Translations under genes and position numbers: made by a program
Assembly (NCBI GenBank): GCA_024196135.1
Contig: JAMQCK010000003.1
Span: 307,888 to 371,887 of the forward strand
Source of the DNA: Pleurotus ostreatus/Saccharomyces cerevisiae fusant
Taxonomy: Eukaryota; Opisthokonta
DNA length: 64,000 nt
Direction: 5' to 3'
Shown here: positions 20,995-33,963 of the stretch, piece after piece
How the letters are laid out: each line of letters starts with the position of its first letter
Position numbering within the stretch: the first letter of the stretch is position 1
Notes under the pieces: generated by a model
Seen by the model: only the letters and a program-made list of their open reading frames with translations
The model's database searches: none
What the model was told of the DNA's origin: nothing

Positions 20995-23900
20995 ATGTTG
21001 CGATGGGGCCAGTCAACCGTCCACCGACTGGGCGGCGGCGGCAGTAGCAGTCGGTGCGTGTGCCGAAAGATGCGAGGGTAGAGCAGGACCTGACATATGA
21101 GCCCAGCTTCTACACGAGGAGCACGCTGCTACACCGCACACAGCGCACGGCACAGACGAAGACGAAGACGCAGACGAAGTTGACGCCGGCATGCACCACC
21201 ATCCCTCCGGCAGTCATTATCCCTCAACCCGCAGGCAACACCACCCCTCCCCATTTTCGAGACGTCCCTGCAGCGCAGCGCTCAAGTGAAGCGGATGCTG
21301 CGCAGGAGCGCTTGACGCCAGTGCGAGGGTCCGCGAGGCCGCGGGCGCGCGAAGACACCAACCTGATACCCCCTGGAAAGCTGGCGCTCTATAGACTGCG
21401 TCACTGGATTTCCGACCCGCATCACCGCGTCGCGTACACCCCGGAGCAACTCCACAACCTGTACAAAGCCGTCAAGCAGCGCGGGCACCTCGCACACCTA
21501 TCCCCCAGCCATTTTAGCCTACTTCTTCATGTGTTCGGGATGCAGACGGACGCGGAGGCTGCGCTCACTCATAAGCGTCGAATACCTGGGCTCAAGGAGT
21601 CCGAAAGCAGGCCGCCGAGCGGATACTGGGATGCCATTTGGGAAATCGTCAAGGACATGGAAGAGCATAGCAAGACGTTGGGCACATCCGATCTGCACTG
21701 GGCAATGCTCGCACACCTCTCATTGATAACGAGCACGACCTTAGGTGCGTCTCATTCAGGTGTACGTCTGCGCCTTCTCACCGCTCGTCCAGATCATGTC
21801 CGCCCCGAAGCCTTCAAGTCTGCCTCCACATACTACGATAGACTACGACGCGCTACCCCCGACCCCAAGGCCCACCTTCCTTACCTTCGCGCTCTAGCAA
21901 CCTCTAAGCGACCATCTGCTCGCCGCCAATTAATCGACCGCGTCTGCTTCCTCTTGGAGACGTTCCACACCCTCGACGACGCGCTCCTCGACTTTATATG
22001 GCCCCTCATCCTCTCCGAGGGAACACATTCTTCCTCCACCGCCCAGTCCCACCTCATGCAAGCCCTCCGTACTCGCTTTCATAAGTTTCGTCGTCTTCCA
22101 GCTCCGGAACACCTCAAGCGCTGCGTGTCAACGAACGACCTGCAACCCATCCGCTCGGCCCTCCTGCAAGTACTGCACATCGGCGAGCCAACACCCCTGC
22201 CCTCGGAGGCCGTCCGCTGGGCGCACCAAGTCGTCAGTCAGCTCTTTGATCAAGAGCACACGACCCGCTGGTACATGCTCTGCCTCCTGGCCTACAGCGT
22301 CACCTTCGATGCGCATCGTGGGTCGGCACCCCTCCCGCTCTACGCAGGCAAGGAGGACACGCTCCTCACCATCTGGCGCACTATCTGTCTCCTCGACATC
22401 CTCACGCGGCAAGCTGACATCGGCCCTCCCGCGGACGTGGCCGTCGCCCGTTCCCTCGTCGAGTCCTGCTGGACGGCATGGGAGGCGACGGCCATCTATC
22501 CGAAGGCTGCCCACGAACTCGCGGTCGCGCGGGCCATCGTAGCCACCTTCCTCCGCCTCGCAGCGTGGACGGAGGACGCGGCCCTCTCTGCGCGCTGCGT
22601 CGCGTTCGCGAAGTCGAGGGCGCTCTTCCATCTTCCGCACTTAGCTCCGGAGACGTCGCGTGCCTCGGTGCGCGGGCTTGTGGATGCTTTTTTGGAAGCT
22701 CGTGCTACGGCTACGAATGTTGGGGGCTGGAGCGATGTGCTGGCGCCGTTGGCTGATGTGCCGAAGGAAGTTGTCTCCGACGCGGTGGGCGTGGCGGTCC
22801 GGAAGCTGCTTGCTGTGCACGACCTCTACGCCGCGCAGGCTCTCGTCAATCATTGCGCGTCCCACAATATCCCGGTGCCTCCGGAGGCCCTGTCCATGCT
22901 CAGCGCAGCGCTGGCGCCTACTTACCCAACGGCCGCGATCTCGATCTTGCCCGCCCTCAGGGACACCCCGTACCAGACTTCGCTCCTCCTCGCTATCCTG
23001 CGCTCTCTACGTCCGGGTCGGTGGCAGTCTATCCCCCGCAACGCCGCCCGCCAACTATACGCAGCATCGCTTGAGCTCCCCGTCCCCTTCCCCGAGCACC
23101 TCCGTTACGACCTCCGCGGCTGCGTTGCCCTCCTCATCTCCTCCGGCCTTGCGAAAGAGGGCATGCATCTCGCGGTGCTCCTTACCCAGCACGCGCCGAC
23201 ATGGATCACGCTCCCGTTCTGCAGGCTTCTCGTACGCTTGTTGATCGCGAGGCGGGAGTTCAGGATGGCGGCGGGGGTGGGGGAGTTGGTGGTACACCAG
23301 AGTCCGGTGAAGCGGGCGCTGCGGCGGTATATTGCGAGCAGTCTGGAGCGTGCATCTGCGACGAGACTAGCGAAGGAAGTGCGTGGGCGGGACGGTGCGG
23401 AAGAGCGCGAAGTTATCGGCTGTGACGCCAACGCCGACTCGGTGGTTATCAACGCATTGGAAGATAGCAAGGTCGAGCCTTCGACGGCACGTCTGGCCAT
23501 CCTGTCGGTCTTGCAGGCTGGTCGCATCAACGCAGCCCGACGGGCATATCGTCAGTCCCAGGGCGTCCTCGACACCTGCACCCGCACCGCGCTCGGCAAC
23601 GCAATCATCGCTCGCGCGTTCGTCCGAGGGCGTACCGTCTCGGATCCAATGGTATTAGACGGTAGCACAAGCAAGATCGAGGTCGACGGAACCACAAGCC
23701 ACATCGACGGATCCCCCACCCAGTTCTCAGCTTCGCGCCGCGGCTGCGACCTCGTCCGGAACGTCGTGCGCACGCGGGACGCCCTAGTGCGCACCGCAGG
23801 CTTCATCCCGGACGCGGTGACGACGAACCTGGTGCTGAAGGCGTTGTTGAGGTGGCGCGCTCTGTCGTCCACCGAGCTCGCGGCGTTGTTCGACCATGTT

Positions 23901-24320
23901 ATGCATTGTGCGTTCGGACGGGAGCAGCCTGTATTTTCTGGCAAGGCTGCCCTCCATGGGCGGCGCAAAGCTGCACGTCGCGCCGATGACGATGGCGGCG
24001 ACTCACGACGCAGCGCCGAAGGCCAGAGACAATTGCATGATGTGGATCAAGGCCAGGCGTTGGCGGTGTGGGACGTGCTGGAACCCCTGCCCCAAACGAC
24101 GTCCTTCGCGCGGCATGTACGTCCGATGCTCAGGATGTTCATTAAGGCATTTTACCAGCGAGGGGACTGGGGAGCGGCGCGTACGGTTTGGCGGGTGCTG
24201 GAGGCGGAGGAGGAAAAGGATAGGGCGCGACGGCGGGTAGCAGAGGTGGCGAGGGCGGCTGGGGTGCGGCGTGTTGCAAGGCTTCGCGGAAGGTCGAAGG
24301 GTGCAGGTACTGCCGCGTAG
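20995..24320 (+). CDS. Large helical-repeat (PPR-like) protein, probably mitochondrial
   Basis: Exons 20995-21053 and 21107-24320 give 1090 residues. The long frame has no ATG before 21540; splicing out 21054-21106 (GTGCGT ... CTGAC ... CCCAG) adds an ATG and the leader MLRWGQSTVHRLGGG followed by RFYTRS, a basic, acid-free leader typical of mitochondrial import. The rest is alpha-helical with repeated units about 35 residues long. The clearest pentatricopeptide-like units are near the C-terminus (AVTTNLVLKALLRWRALS and MLRMFIKAFYQRGDWGAART). Fungal proteins of this kind act in mitochondrial RNA processing or translation; the RNA target cannot be read from sequence. An essentially intron-free 3.2 kb coding exon is unusual among its neighbours. 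Confidence 0.7.
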
Positions 24321-25056
24321 TACTGGTGGTGTCAGTCGAGGGAATGCTAGTAGATGAATGGCGGTCCAGGTGTGCAGGGTCGATACTGAGCAGCTTCATG
24401 AATGATCAATGATAACGCTGCGCGTTGGCCTGGCCTACAAGCAGTTACCCCCCTCGAAGTACTGATCGCCTCTCTGACCCATATGAACAAACATGCGCAA
24501 ACAAGTGCATGCACACAACTGTGCCGTGCCCATGCGGACCTGATCGCTCTGGATCTGGTTATGACCGTTGAGTCCTTCTCCCCAGCGATGTCCGAACGCA
24601 CCCGCTGGATTGCCTCTGTTTCCCTCAGCAGCCATCACGACCGCAACGTTCAAATTCGTAGAAGCCAACACGCATCCATGGCCAGCCAGCAATGGGATCA
24701 TGACTTCGTTAGTATTCATTTTTCATCAGAGAGCGAGTCGAAGTTCAACTCGCATAGGTCATAAAATATGGACACGCGATACGTCTAACAGCCATTCACG
24801 TCCGTACCGCTCCTATCCGTGCAATATCGATACATTAACCAAGGCGCATAGTGTACCAGCCCAGTCTTCCAAAAGAAAGCTACGGAAAAAGTCGTGTATA
24901 AGCTCGAGCGTAACGAGGATGCTCAAGCGCAATAGGGGTGCTTGAGCGTATGAGAGGCCGTCCTTCATGCACTCAAGCATAACAAGGATGCTCGACAGTT
25001 CAAGTGCAGCAAAAATGCTCAAGAGATGTGATGTCTAAGGGATGAATATGATGATG
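24321..25056. other. Convergent intergenic region with short repeats
   Basis: Between the 3' ends of the helical-repeat gene and the calcium ATPase gene. Contains an imperfect repeat at 24895-25022 (listed). An open frame at 24402-24764 has no recognisable features. Confidence 0.45.
24895..25022. repeat. Imperfect repeat of a CTCAAGCNTAACNAGGATG-like unit
   Basis: Two better copies (24902-24925, 24971-24993) and several partial copies, some inverted, of a motif containing AACRAGGATGCTC and CTCAAGC. Lies just downstream of the ATPase stop codon and may be in its 3' UTR. Confidence 0.45.
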
Positions 25057-28000
25057 TTATACAGTATTGCGTCCACCGCCGCCAAAGCGCTTGTAAACCG
25101 GGTCTTCTGGGTCCGTGTCCGGGTGCAGCTGGATCTTCCCTTCCCATAGCGCGGCGGATGATCTTGACGGATCGGTGCTGGCCGGGTCGGAGAGCGAGCC
25201 GCGCTGTTTCCAGCCCTGGCCGGCGACGACGGCGCCGGCCATGAGTGTCGGAGCCATGGTGAGCATGGAGGACCTGCAGACAATGGTCAGGAACTGACGC
25301 GACAAAAGAAATAAAAAGAGCGTACCATGTAACTGGCGGAACCGCCGCATCCCCATGCTTATCCTTGTTAAGCTTCGCCGACCGACTCTTGATGACGAAC
25401 GACGACGAGCGAACACGACCGCCGCGGATGTTGGCGAAAGCGCCCAAGTTGTCGTGCACAAGCGAGACCGCGCCAGCCCACTTGTCCTCCTCGGCCTCGG
25501 GACTAGTCGTCGGGAGCACCTCCCGCTTGCCGAAGAGGCCGACCTTCTGGAAGAGCCACTGGAACGGCGGAGTAGGCAGCAGACGGATGAGAGCACCGAG
25601 CGGGATAGAGACGACACCGAGCGCGAGAGAGATGCCCCATTCGCGACCGCTGATCCGAGTGACCTGGAACGCAGCTCCACCGACGAAGACGATGACGATC
25701 TGGATGCAGATTTCTGCGATGGTGTTAGCAGGCGGACGACAAGAGACAGCGAAAGAAACGCACCGAGAAGAGTGATGCAGATGAAGTACCAATTGCGCAG
25801 AACGCCCTCGAAGATGTTGAGCTTATCGTCCAGCCGGCGACAGTTAATCGAGTTGAAGATCTGCGCGAAGACAAAGGCGTTGAAGACGAGCGTCTGCACC
25901 TTCAGGTCGTTGTTCTCGCTCTTCTCGAAGCCCAGAATGCGCAAGCCGATGAAGTGGAAGATAAGGATGACGGTGACCTGGTAGATGGACTGGAACAGGA
26001 TCTGCTTGTACATGTGCACCGAGAACAGTGGCGCGGACTTCTTCTCCGGCTTGCGGTCCAGCAGCGACTCGCTCGCGGGGTCCGTGGCGAGCGCGAGCGC
26101 GGCGAAGGTGTCCATGATAATGTTGATCCAAAGCAGCTGCACGGCAGAAAGCACCGACTCCTCCTCATCGGACGCGACCGCAGACACAAACGTGATAATC
26201 ACCGCCGTCACGTTCGTCGAGATCTGGAACTGCAGAAACTTGCGCACCGCGTCGTTCACGCAGCGGCCCCACATGATCGCCTTCACGATCGACGCAAAGT
26301 TGTCGTCCATGAGGATGATGTCCGACGCCTCCTTCGCGACCTCCGTGCCCGCGATGCCCATCGAGAAGCCCACGTTCGCCGTCTTGAGCGCGGGACCGTC
26401 GTTCGTGCCGTCGCCCGTGACACCGACGATCTCGCCGAGCGACTTGAGCGAGTTCACCAGGATCTTCTTGTCCTCCGGCGACGAGCGCGCGAGCACCTGC
26501 AGCCGCGGCACGATCTCCAGCATGTCCTCCTTCGAGAGCTCGCGGAACGTCGGACCCTCCATGATGATGCCGCCGGGCGTGAAGATACCGCACTGGAGCG
26601 CGATAGACCGAGCCGTGAGGACGTTGTCGCCAGTGCACATCTTGACCGCGACGCCGGCGCGTTGGCACTTGGCCACCGCGTCACGAACACCATCGCGCAG
26701 AGGGTCCTCGATACCGACGACGCCGAGGAGAACCATGTCCTTCGCAAGCACATCGTACGCAACCTCGCCCTCCTCGTCGACCTCCGCGCCCGCAGGTGGC
26801 CACTGCTCAAAGTCCCGGTAGCACAGCGCAATCGTGCGCAGCGTCTGGTTCGCGTAGAAGATAATCGTCCGGCTGATGTTGTCCGCCGCCGCCTGGTCGA
26901 TAGGCTGCGTCTCCACGTCGGCCGTCGAGCTCGAGGCGCCGTCCTTGGAGACAACGACGTGGCTTGAGCAGCGCTTGCTCAGAATCTCGCTCGCGCCCTT
27001 CATGTACACCCGGTATTTGCCCTCCTTCGTCCTCACGACCACGCCCATCGCCTTGCGCTCGCTCGAGAACGGGATCATCTGCACGACGTCCGCGCCATCC
27101 CGCACCGCACGGAAATCGCCCCACCCCAGCTCCTTCGCCCACTTCAGCAGCGCCGTCTCCGTCTTGCTCCCCACAAACGTGGTAATCCCGGTCTCCGCGT
27201 CCGTGTCCTCGAACGCCGTCGAGTTGATCGCGACGGCCTCGTTCAATCGCGTCTTCAGGGACTCCGGGAGGATGTTGTTCAGCTCCGAGAGATCGAGCGA
27301 GAAGTCGCCGCTCTGCTTCGAGAGCTTGTCCTCCGGCGCGGCCTCCGAGTCCGCGGCATTCGTGCGCGCCTTATTCTCTTCAAGTGAGCGGACGAACTTG
27401 GCCTTAACGCCGAGCGAGCCTGCGACGATCGTCATCTCGTTCTGCGTAAGCGTGCCCGTCTTGTCCGTGCAGACGACCGAGGCGTTGGCCATGGTCTCGC
27501 AAGACCCGAGCACACGGACGAGCAGGTTCTCGTACGTCATCCGCTTGGTAGCGAAAGCCAGAGCCAGAGTGACGGCAAGAGGGAGACCTGCGAGCTTGAG
27601 TGAGCGGGAGAAGAATCAATCGGAGGGCGAACATACCTTCAGGAACAGCGACGACAACGAGGGTGACCGAAATGACAAGGATATTCACGAACGCGATACC
27701 CTTCTCGCTCGCGGTCCTATTCCACGCATCAGACATCTTCTCCCACCGAAAAAATCCTGCACTCACCTCACTGGCTCGCCCGTCCCAAGCTGCACGAAGA
27801 ACCTGATCAAAAGCGCCACGAACAGCAGAAGACCGGCGCCGCCACCGATGTACGCGATGAGCTCCGCGAGATTGTTGAGCTTCAGCTGCAGCGGCGTGTT
27901 CTCGCCATCCGAGCGGAGCGCTGTGCGATGCGAGAATATATTAGGATTAAGCGGCATTTGCAGAAGTAAATCAATGCACGCACCCATCATGATACGACCG

Positions 28001-29746
28001 TTGAAGCTCTTCTGACCGACGGCGACGACGACGTACTTGCCGACGCCCTCCAAAACCTTGCTGCCAGAGACGACGAAGCAGTCCGTGTGCCCGGGAATCT
28101 CGTCCCGGTCGACGGTGATACCCTGAGAGGACTCTGTAAATCGGGATCAATACGCGCCAAAAGAGAAGAAAATGGATGAACGCACTCTCTTCGAAGTGCT
28201 TATCGCGAAGCGCGATGCAGTCCGCATACGGGAGCTTGCGGATAGCATCGGACTCGCCAGTGGCACCGGACTCGTCGCACTTGACGTTGTGGCCAGACAG
28301 GAAGATACCATCGCACGGGACGACTTCACCGGGCTCCAGGAGCGCGATATCACCGACGACGACTTGCTAAAACAGAAGTAAGAATCGCGCAAAAATCGAT
28401 AGTAAAATACAACGCACCTTGATGTCAATGACCTTCTCGACGCCGTCACGAATGACCTTGACACCACGCTCCTCCTTCTTCTCGTTCAGCGTCTTGAACT
28501 GCCGTTCCTTCTGCCAGTCGTTAAGGGAGCCGACCATAACCTGGAACGAAAGTCAGGCTGACACGAGGACGTAAGTTAAGCGAGGCACGTACGACAATGA
28601 TGATGGCAACCACGATCGCAACACCTTCGACCCAGTCGACTTGCGGGTCGTCTGGGTCGTGCGAAGGGCCAAAATCCTGAAAGAGACCCAGTGCGAGCGA
28701 GATTACTGCCGCGATGGACAGCAAGACCTGCGAACTTGTCAGTGCCACAAACCGGGGCCACAAGTGGCGAAACGCACCAAGACTTTATCCTTCAACGCGA
28801 TCCACATAAGCTGCAGCAAAGTCTTGCTGGCGCGCGCAGGGATGGTATTCGGGCCATACACACGTTGCCGGTCCTCGATAGTGGCGTTGAAGGGGTCCGT
28901 CGCGCCCGACGGCGGCGCACCTCCCGGCGTAGGCGGGTTCGAGCCCGGCGGTGGCTTGTGGCCACCCGACGTATCGGAGAGACCCCGCGCCTCGGACGTC
29001 CCCAGGCCCTTCGTGAGCCCCTCTACGCCCCCGATATCCTCGAGCGCGGTGATGCTCTTCGGATCGAGCATGCGCGCGAGCGAGAAGGGGCGGAACGCGA
29101 ACGGCGCGGGGTCCAGGTTCTCGTCCTGCTCCAGCGCCGCCCGCGCGCCCTTCCCCTCCGCGCCCTCCTCCTCGTCGCCCTCGCCCGGCTGGCCCGTGTC
29201 CGTTGAATGCTTCGCGTCACGCTGCTTGCTCTCCGCCTCGTGCCGCGCACGCTCCTCGTCGACGTGCGTGAAGCTCGTCGTGTTCGACTTGACGTGCCGC
29301 AAGTTGTGTGCGTCATCGCTGGGGGCGTCCTGCTGCGTCATGTCGCTCGCAATCGAGCCCTTTCTTCTGTGCTGGTGGTGCGCGTCCGGCGAGAGCAGGT
29401 GGAGGGAGGACATGCCGCTCGACGCGTCGGGCTTGTTGTCGCGGAGCGCTATTGAGGTGGAGAATGGGCCGTCGGAGCGATTCGATAGTGTTGGGGATGG
29501 GGGAGAGGTGAGAGTGCCGTCGTCCGAGGCTGCGGAAGAGGGAGACATGGGAACCTCGAGGGAGGCGCGCCCTGAGGGTGATGCGGGTGAGAGAAGCCCT
29601 GCGCCGCTTGGAGGAGGCGAGAGGCTTCGGTGGGGGTGGTCTGTGGCATTGTCCGCGTCGTCGGAGAGTACGATGTTGGGCTTGGAGCTGAGGTCAGTGG
29701 TGACGATCGCTGGAACGACAGGAGAGTCGTCTGGAGAGTGTGCCAT
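25057..29746 (-). CDS. pmc1: P2B-type calcium-transporting ATPase, PMC1-like (vacuolar)
   Basis: Ten exons: 29746-28778, 28727-28593, 28540-28418, 28366-28186, 28133-27984, 27920-27767, 27716-27637, 27587-25764, 25713-25326 and 25273-25057; 1406 residues. It pumps Ca2+ from cytosol into the vacuole (or out of the cell) using ATP. The phosphorylated Asp639 is in VVCTDKTGTLTQNEM; PEGLPLAVT is the membrane-4 calcium site; the actuator loop has CDESGATGESD; the hinge is GVTGDGTNDGPALK; a C-terminal set of membrane helices follows ISTNVTAVIITF. The first about 280 residues are a Ser/Pro-rich and acidic extension, likely a regulatory tail; PMC1 proteins of basidiomycetes often have one. All introns are 49-63 bases and phases are consistent. 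Confidence 0.95.
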
Positions 29747-32700
29747 GGAAGAGAGGGCAAAGAAACACGCGTTAGAAGAGCTAGAGGTTGAACAAGGAAC
29801 GGCTGTAGCTCTTCTGCCCCTCCCGGGGTCTTATAGTCTGTCCTGGTGTGTGTTGGTCGAAAGCTGTAGAGCGCCAAGTAAAGACGCACAGCCTCCAGAT
29901 CAATCATTGATATCCCCATTCGGATAATAAACATTACGGCATGGCGCATCAATCAGCTTGCTCTGCTTTCTCATCTGCCATCCTGTAGCCAGCACTCCTT
30001 CGACTGAGCTTCCTCGAACAGACACCCTAGCACAGTATAGTAACCCTGTACGAACACTCCGACGCTGCCCACACCGTACGGACGTGTTGTTGACGCGTAG
30101 ACGCCAAGGCGCAGTCGCCGAGACCACGGGCCGGCGCGGCTCCTTTCGGTCTTGCAACTGGACAATTGGACCTGGGAAGCTCGTCCTTCGCAAGATTCTT
30201 TTCTTCTGTTTCCCAGCTTTCTGCACCGCTTTCCCAGTCGCTTTTGTCTACAGCTTGCTTCGAGCGGATAGCAACTGGCCCTTGCCCGTGAATCATGATT
30301 TCCATTGTTCGGACGGCGCCAAAATGGCGGAGGCAAATCAAGACATTTCACCTCGTCATCACGCCTGTGCACCTCGAACTCTGGAAAACGCTGCTGTGGC
30401 ATGTCTTTCGAACGACAGCGTCGTTGCGATGGTCTATCAGCTGTTATTTGGCCCAGTCCACTCCACTCTGGGGCCTATGAAGGCCAAGACGGTGGCAAGG
30501 TGCCTGCGCACGTCGTCATCAATGAGGGCTCCGAATCTTCGATATCTTCCGCCTTTGTTCAAGATTTTTTGGCGAGAGCGCATCGCCCGACCCTTCAGCT
30601 GAAGATTGCCCGGCTTTGATTAATCTCACCATTTCGGCCACAAATACTGGTATAGCCCTGGTAAGGTCCGCGCTCAAACGGTGGCTGTCCCGCGCTTGAC
30701 CCGCAGCTGCGCGCGTCCCCTGCCGTTCAAGAAACAGTAATCTTACCTACGAACATACGGCTCTACCACCGCTAGCTCGTTGCATCCTAACCGTCTACGC
30801 GCTCGCGCTTCCCATGAGAGCACCTCGCGTATCTAACGCACGCCCATTTACTAGCCGATGGCTCTGTCGCTCGCGTCTTAAGCCAAGAACATGCCCAGGT
30901 GCGCCCGGCGGCGACAAGCGAAATTCGCACGAGGCGCTGGCAGGCCGCGTCTCCGATAGGTGTGGTATTCGCAAGATCTCAGGGCGTTGATACGCACACC
31001 GCTGATGTTATCTCTACAGCTTTCTTTATGGCCTGACATGTTCAACTCCCCGTTCATTCGCAACAGATGCCCGCGGTGAGGGTGTGGTCGAAGGCCACTG
31101 TTCGTATCTTAGAGGAGTGGGCGACATGAAGCGCTCAATCAGCCGCTATTGTGGGTGTGTTCTCGTAAACATCTCTCACTGCGTTGATTTCCCAGCGTCT
31201 AAAGACCGAGGGACGGTGAGATCTGGCCAATAGATGAGAGAGCCGTGGGAAGTCGCACACGTGCTGACACGTGATATGTTGAACTTTGCACCGCTGCCCG
31301 ATGTCGGGCATGGCTCATCCTCCTCCCTCGCCACACAAACGGAACATGCGCGGGATCCGCGCCGCTTCTTCTGAAAGCTGTACCCACGAAGTTTCACTCA
31401 CTTGGGCGCAGTCCACAGGCAGAACTTGCGCGCCGAAGCAGGTATGAGGCTGTGTACAGGGCATGCTACTGAAGACTTGCTGACCGAGACTCTCAGGCCA
31501 CCGAGCACCACGTCGGACCACGTATGTGCGCGGCGCTGTATACTCGACTGACATCGTACCGCATGCTATGTGGGGCGAGAACGCACTCCTCTGCGCTCCG
31601 ACTGCGAAGGCCATCGCCTCCGGAGCGAGCACGCGCGGCAGGCTAGCCGATGTCGAGCGAGAGCGCCGATCATCGCGCTTCGGGTAAGGGCAAAAATCGT
31701 AACAGGTATGACTGCTTTGTGCTCACTGACCCTTGCGATATAGACCCCTAGTGCGGCGCAGACGTGAAGCTGTAGACAATGAATGGCTATATACTCGCAC
31801 GGACATCGGCAACAACCCGCTGAGAAAGCCTCTCTACATGGATTACACTGGCTTTCCGCTTCACTTGGTAAGTTCTTAGCTTCTACGATTCAGGAGACTG
31901 TACGGATATCATCTGATTATTTCTGTAGGTGCGCATTCATTCTCTACACCCCGAATCGTGCATCGGGCGCTCTCATCGCATCAATCTTTCATCGATAAAC
32001 ACCGCTTACTGCGATGGAGAGCCACGCTGAAGGTGCAGCAAACCCTCGAAGACAATGCATTGATCATGCATAATCTTGGGTGAACGCGCGTGTAAAGCTA
32101 CATTCTTGTGCGTTCAATCCTAGGCCTTTATGGCAACGAAGGCGGTGTCCGCAAACTCGTCCATCACACGCTTTCATCGTCTACCACCCCCACGTTCGTC
32201 CCGTTGACGTGTCCTACGCGCTGCAGCCTTCATTCGTACTGACAAAGGCATATTTCCCCCAGTTTAGTCGCCGTGATGGGTGATACACGCGTTCAGCATA
32301 CCCCGTTCATACCCGCTTCTTCACTCCTTAAAGACCGGGATAGCTCTCAATTTGACAACAACTGGATTCTTCGTGGCTTTCGTGGACGGCGACAGCACTA
32401 TAATGGATCACAGTGAGTCACATCGCTCGTTACTATGTGGTTGCCATCATCGCCACACTCATCTCAGCGTCGACTTTTCCCCACGCTCGTACGTTTGTCC
32501 TCCGTTATCCACCCATCACCACAGCCACAAATAGGATGGAATGACAATGTCTTTCAGGCTTCCTGTACTGGTAAGATGCCTCATCAAGCGCCCCCGCCGA
32601 ATGCCACACTAATCTGATCCTACAGCTCGCCTCAAGGCCTTCTTTCGCGGTCAAATGAGGCTCTCAATCATTCATCTTAACCATGCTGCAGTCATCGGCC

Positions 32701-33963
32701 CATGGGGAAGAGCTTCTACTTACTGTTACAGCAGCCAGGGAAGCGCGGAGTGAGTCACCAGCTCTTTTTATTGTGCGGCGCATCTTCCAATGGCGGCCTT
32801 CATAACAGCTTCTACTAGGATAACGAAAGAGGAAGACGACATAATCAGGCAAGTCAGTGCTATCGACGGGGAGATAACTTATTTTGATCAGCCTATGACT
32901 GCTCAATCACCTGAGCTGTGGCAAGGAAGTATGAAATCCTAGTATCGTTCCCTCCCGATTCGGTGGTTCTTTCTCATTAGGCGCCCTCAACTCTTGCAAC
33001 GTGGCAGGCGCATGGGCAAGACGTACGCAACAAAGTGCGTGACCTGTCTCCCTCCTGCACTATCTGCCTGATTGGCTTCCTTCTGCTTCACAGGTACGAC
33101 GACCGCTGCTGATAGCTAGTAGAGCGCGCGCTCAACCGACCTTCGCTCTTTGACCAGCAGCTGTAATCACGCCGCCTTCGATCACGTCTCCATCGAACTC
33201 TCTCTGGCGCGGCTGAACTCTCTGAATGCGTGTCTCGATGCCTAGTGATGATTCGCGGCTTACACTCACTCAGTGTCTGCGTCCATCGACGGTCTCCGGG
33301 AAATCGGCAGACTTTGTGCGATTGTCTCGCTCGACGCTCAAAAGTGGGTCCTGAGTACGGGCTGAACACCCTGGGCAGCCCTGCGTGTATCCATCTCCTC
33401 GGGCGCGATCTCATACATATTCTGGCTCAGCTTCGGTATTTCTCTTCCTGGACCTACCGCTGCCGAGTACCTGCCATGAACAGCGACAGACCGCTACTGT
33501 CGCGCTCGATCCTGTATTTCCACTGTACCAGTGTCTCTGTTCTTTGGGCGCTCACGCGCTCTCTCGACAGGCTCACCGCAAGAGCACTGCTATCCATTGC
33601 GGGCGTCTACTCCCCCTCTCTGGGCGCTACGCTACTCATCTCGAGTCACCATTCTCTGCCTTTCCTACCCTTGTCTTAAAGCCCCTTCGGCGCCCTCGCC
33701 AACAAGGTACTATAGGCGCCCACATCGACCGCAATAGGGGAAACAAAGGATGCGCACCATATCTGCTTCCGGACAGCACCCCGCCCGCTTCGGGCGATCG
33801 AGTGCACCCGCGTTCGTAGGCACGTCATAGCGTCTGCAACGTCTGCGATGCGCAAGTCGCTCATGACAGAGCTAGTCTAATATAGGGCGCGCCCGGTATT
33901 CAAGGCTTCGCGCGTCCTGCTCTTCACTCCGATCGCCCGTGTTTCTCCCTCTCCTGGACCGCC
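29747..33963. other. Gene-poor region of 4.2 kb
   Basis: The longest stretch without a supportable gene. It contains many short open frames (for example 29958-30602) and intron-like segments. The best candidate is an ATG at 31650 whose frame continues across a 39-base intron-like segment (GTATGA ... GATATAG, ending near 31743) into residues reading RREAVDNEWLYTRTDIGNNP and YMDYTGFPLHL before a further GTAAGT. The following exon can be read in two frames and I could not complete a model. No transposon ends, domains or RNA genes recognised. Confidence 0.45.

Noticed and set aside
21540..24320. Starting the helical-repeat protein at its first in-frame ATG (21540)
   Set aside because: The frame upstream is clearly coding-like, and a 53-base intron gives an upstream ATG with a mitochondrial-type leader.
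25954..26967. Open frame of 337 codons on the + strand
   Set aside because: Lies antisense to the conserved core of the calcium ATPase; composition (Arg/His/Asp-rich) is typical of a GC-rich shadow frame.
28641..29927. Open frame of 428 codons on the + strand
   Set aside because: Antisense to ATPase exons 1-2, has no domains, and starts inside an intron of the real gene.
29958..30602. 214-codon open frame on the + strand
   Set aside because: No recognisable domain, no TATA box or splice partners, composition not like neighbouring proteins; kept only as part of the gene-poor region.
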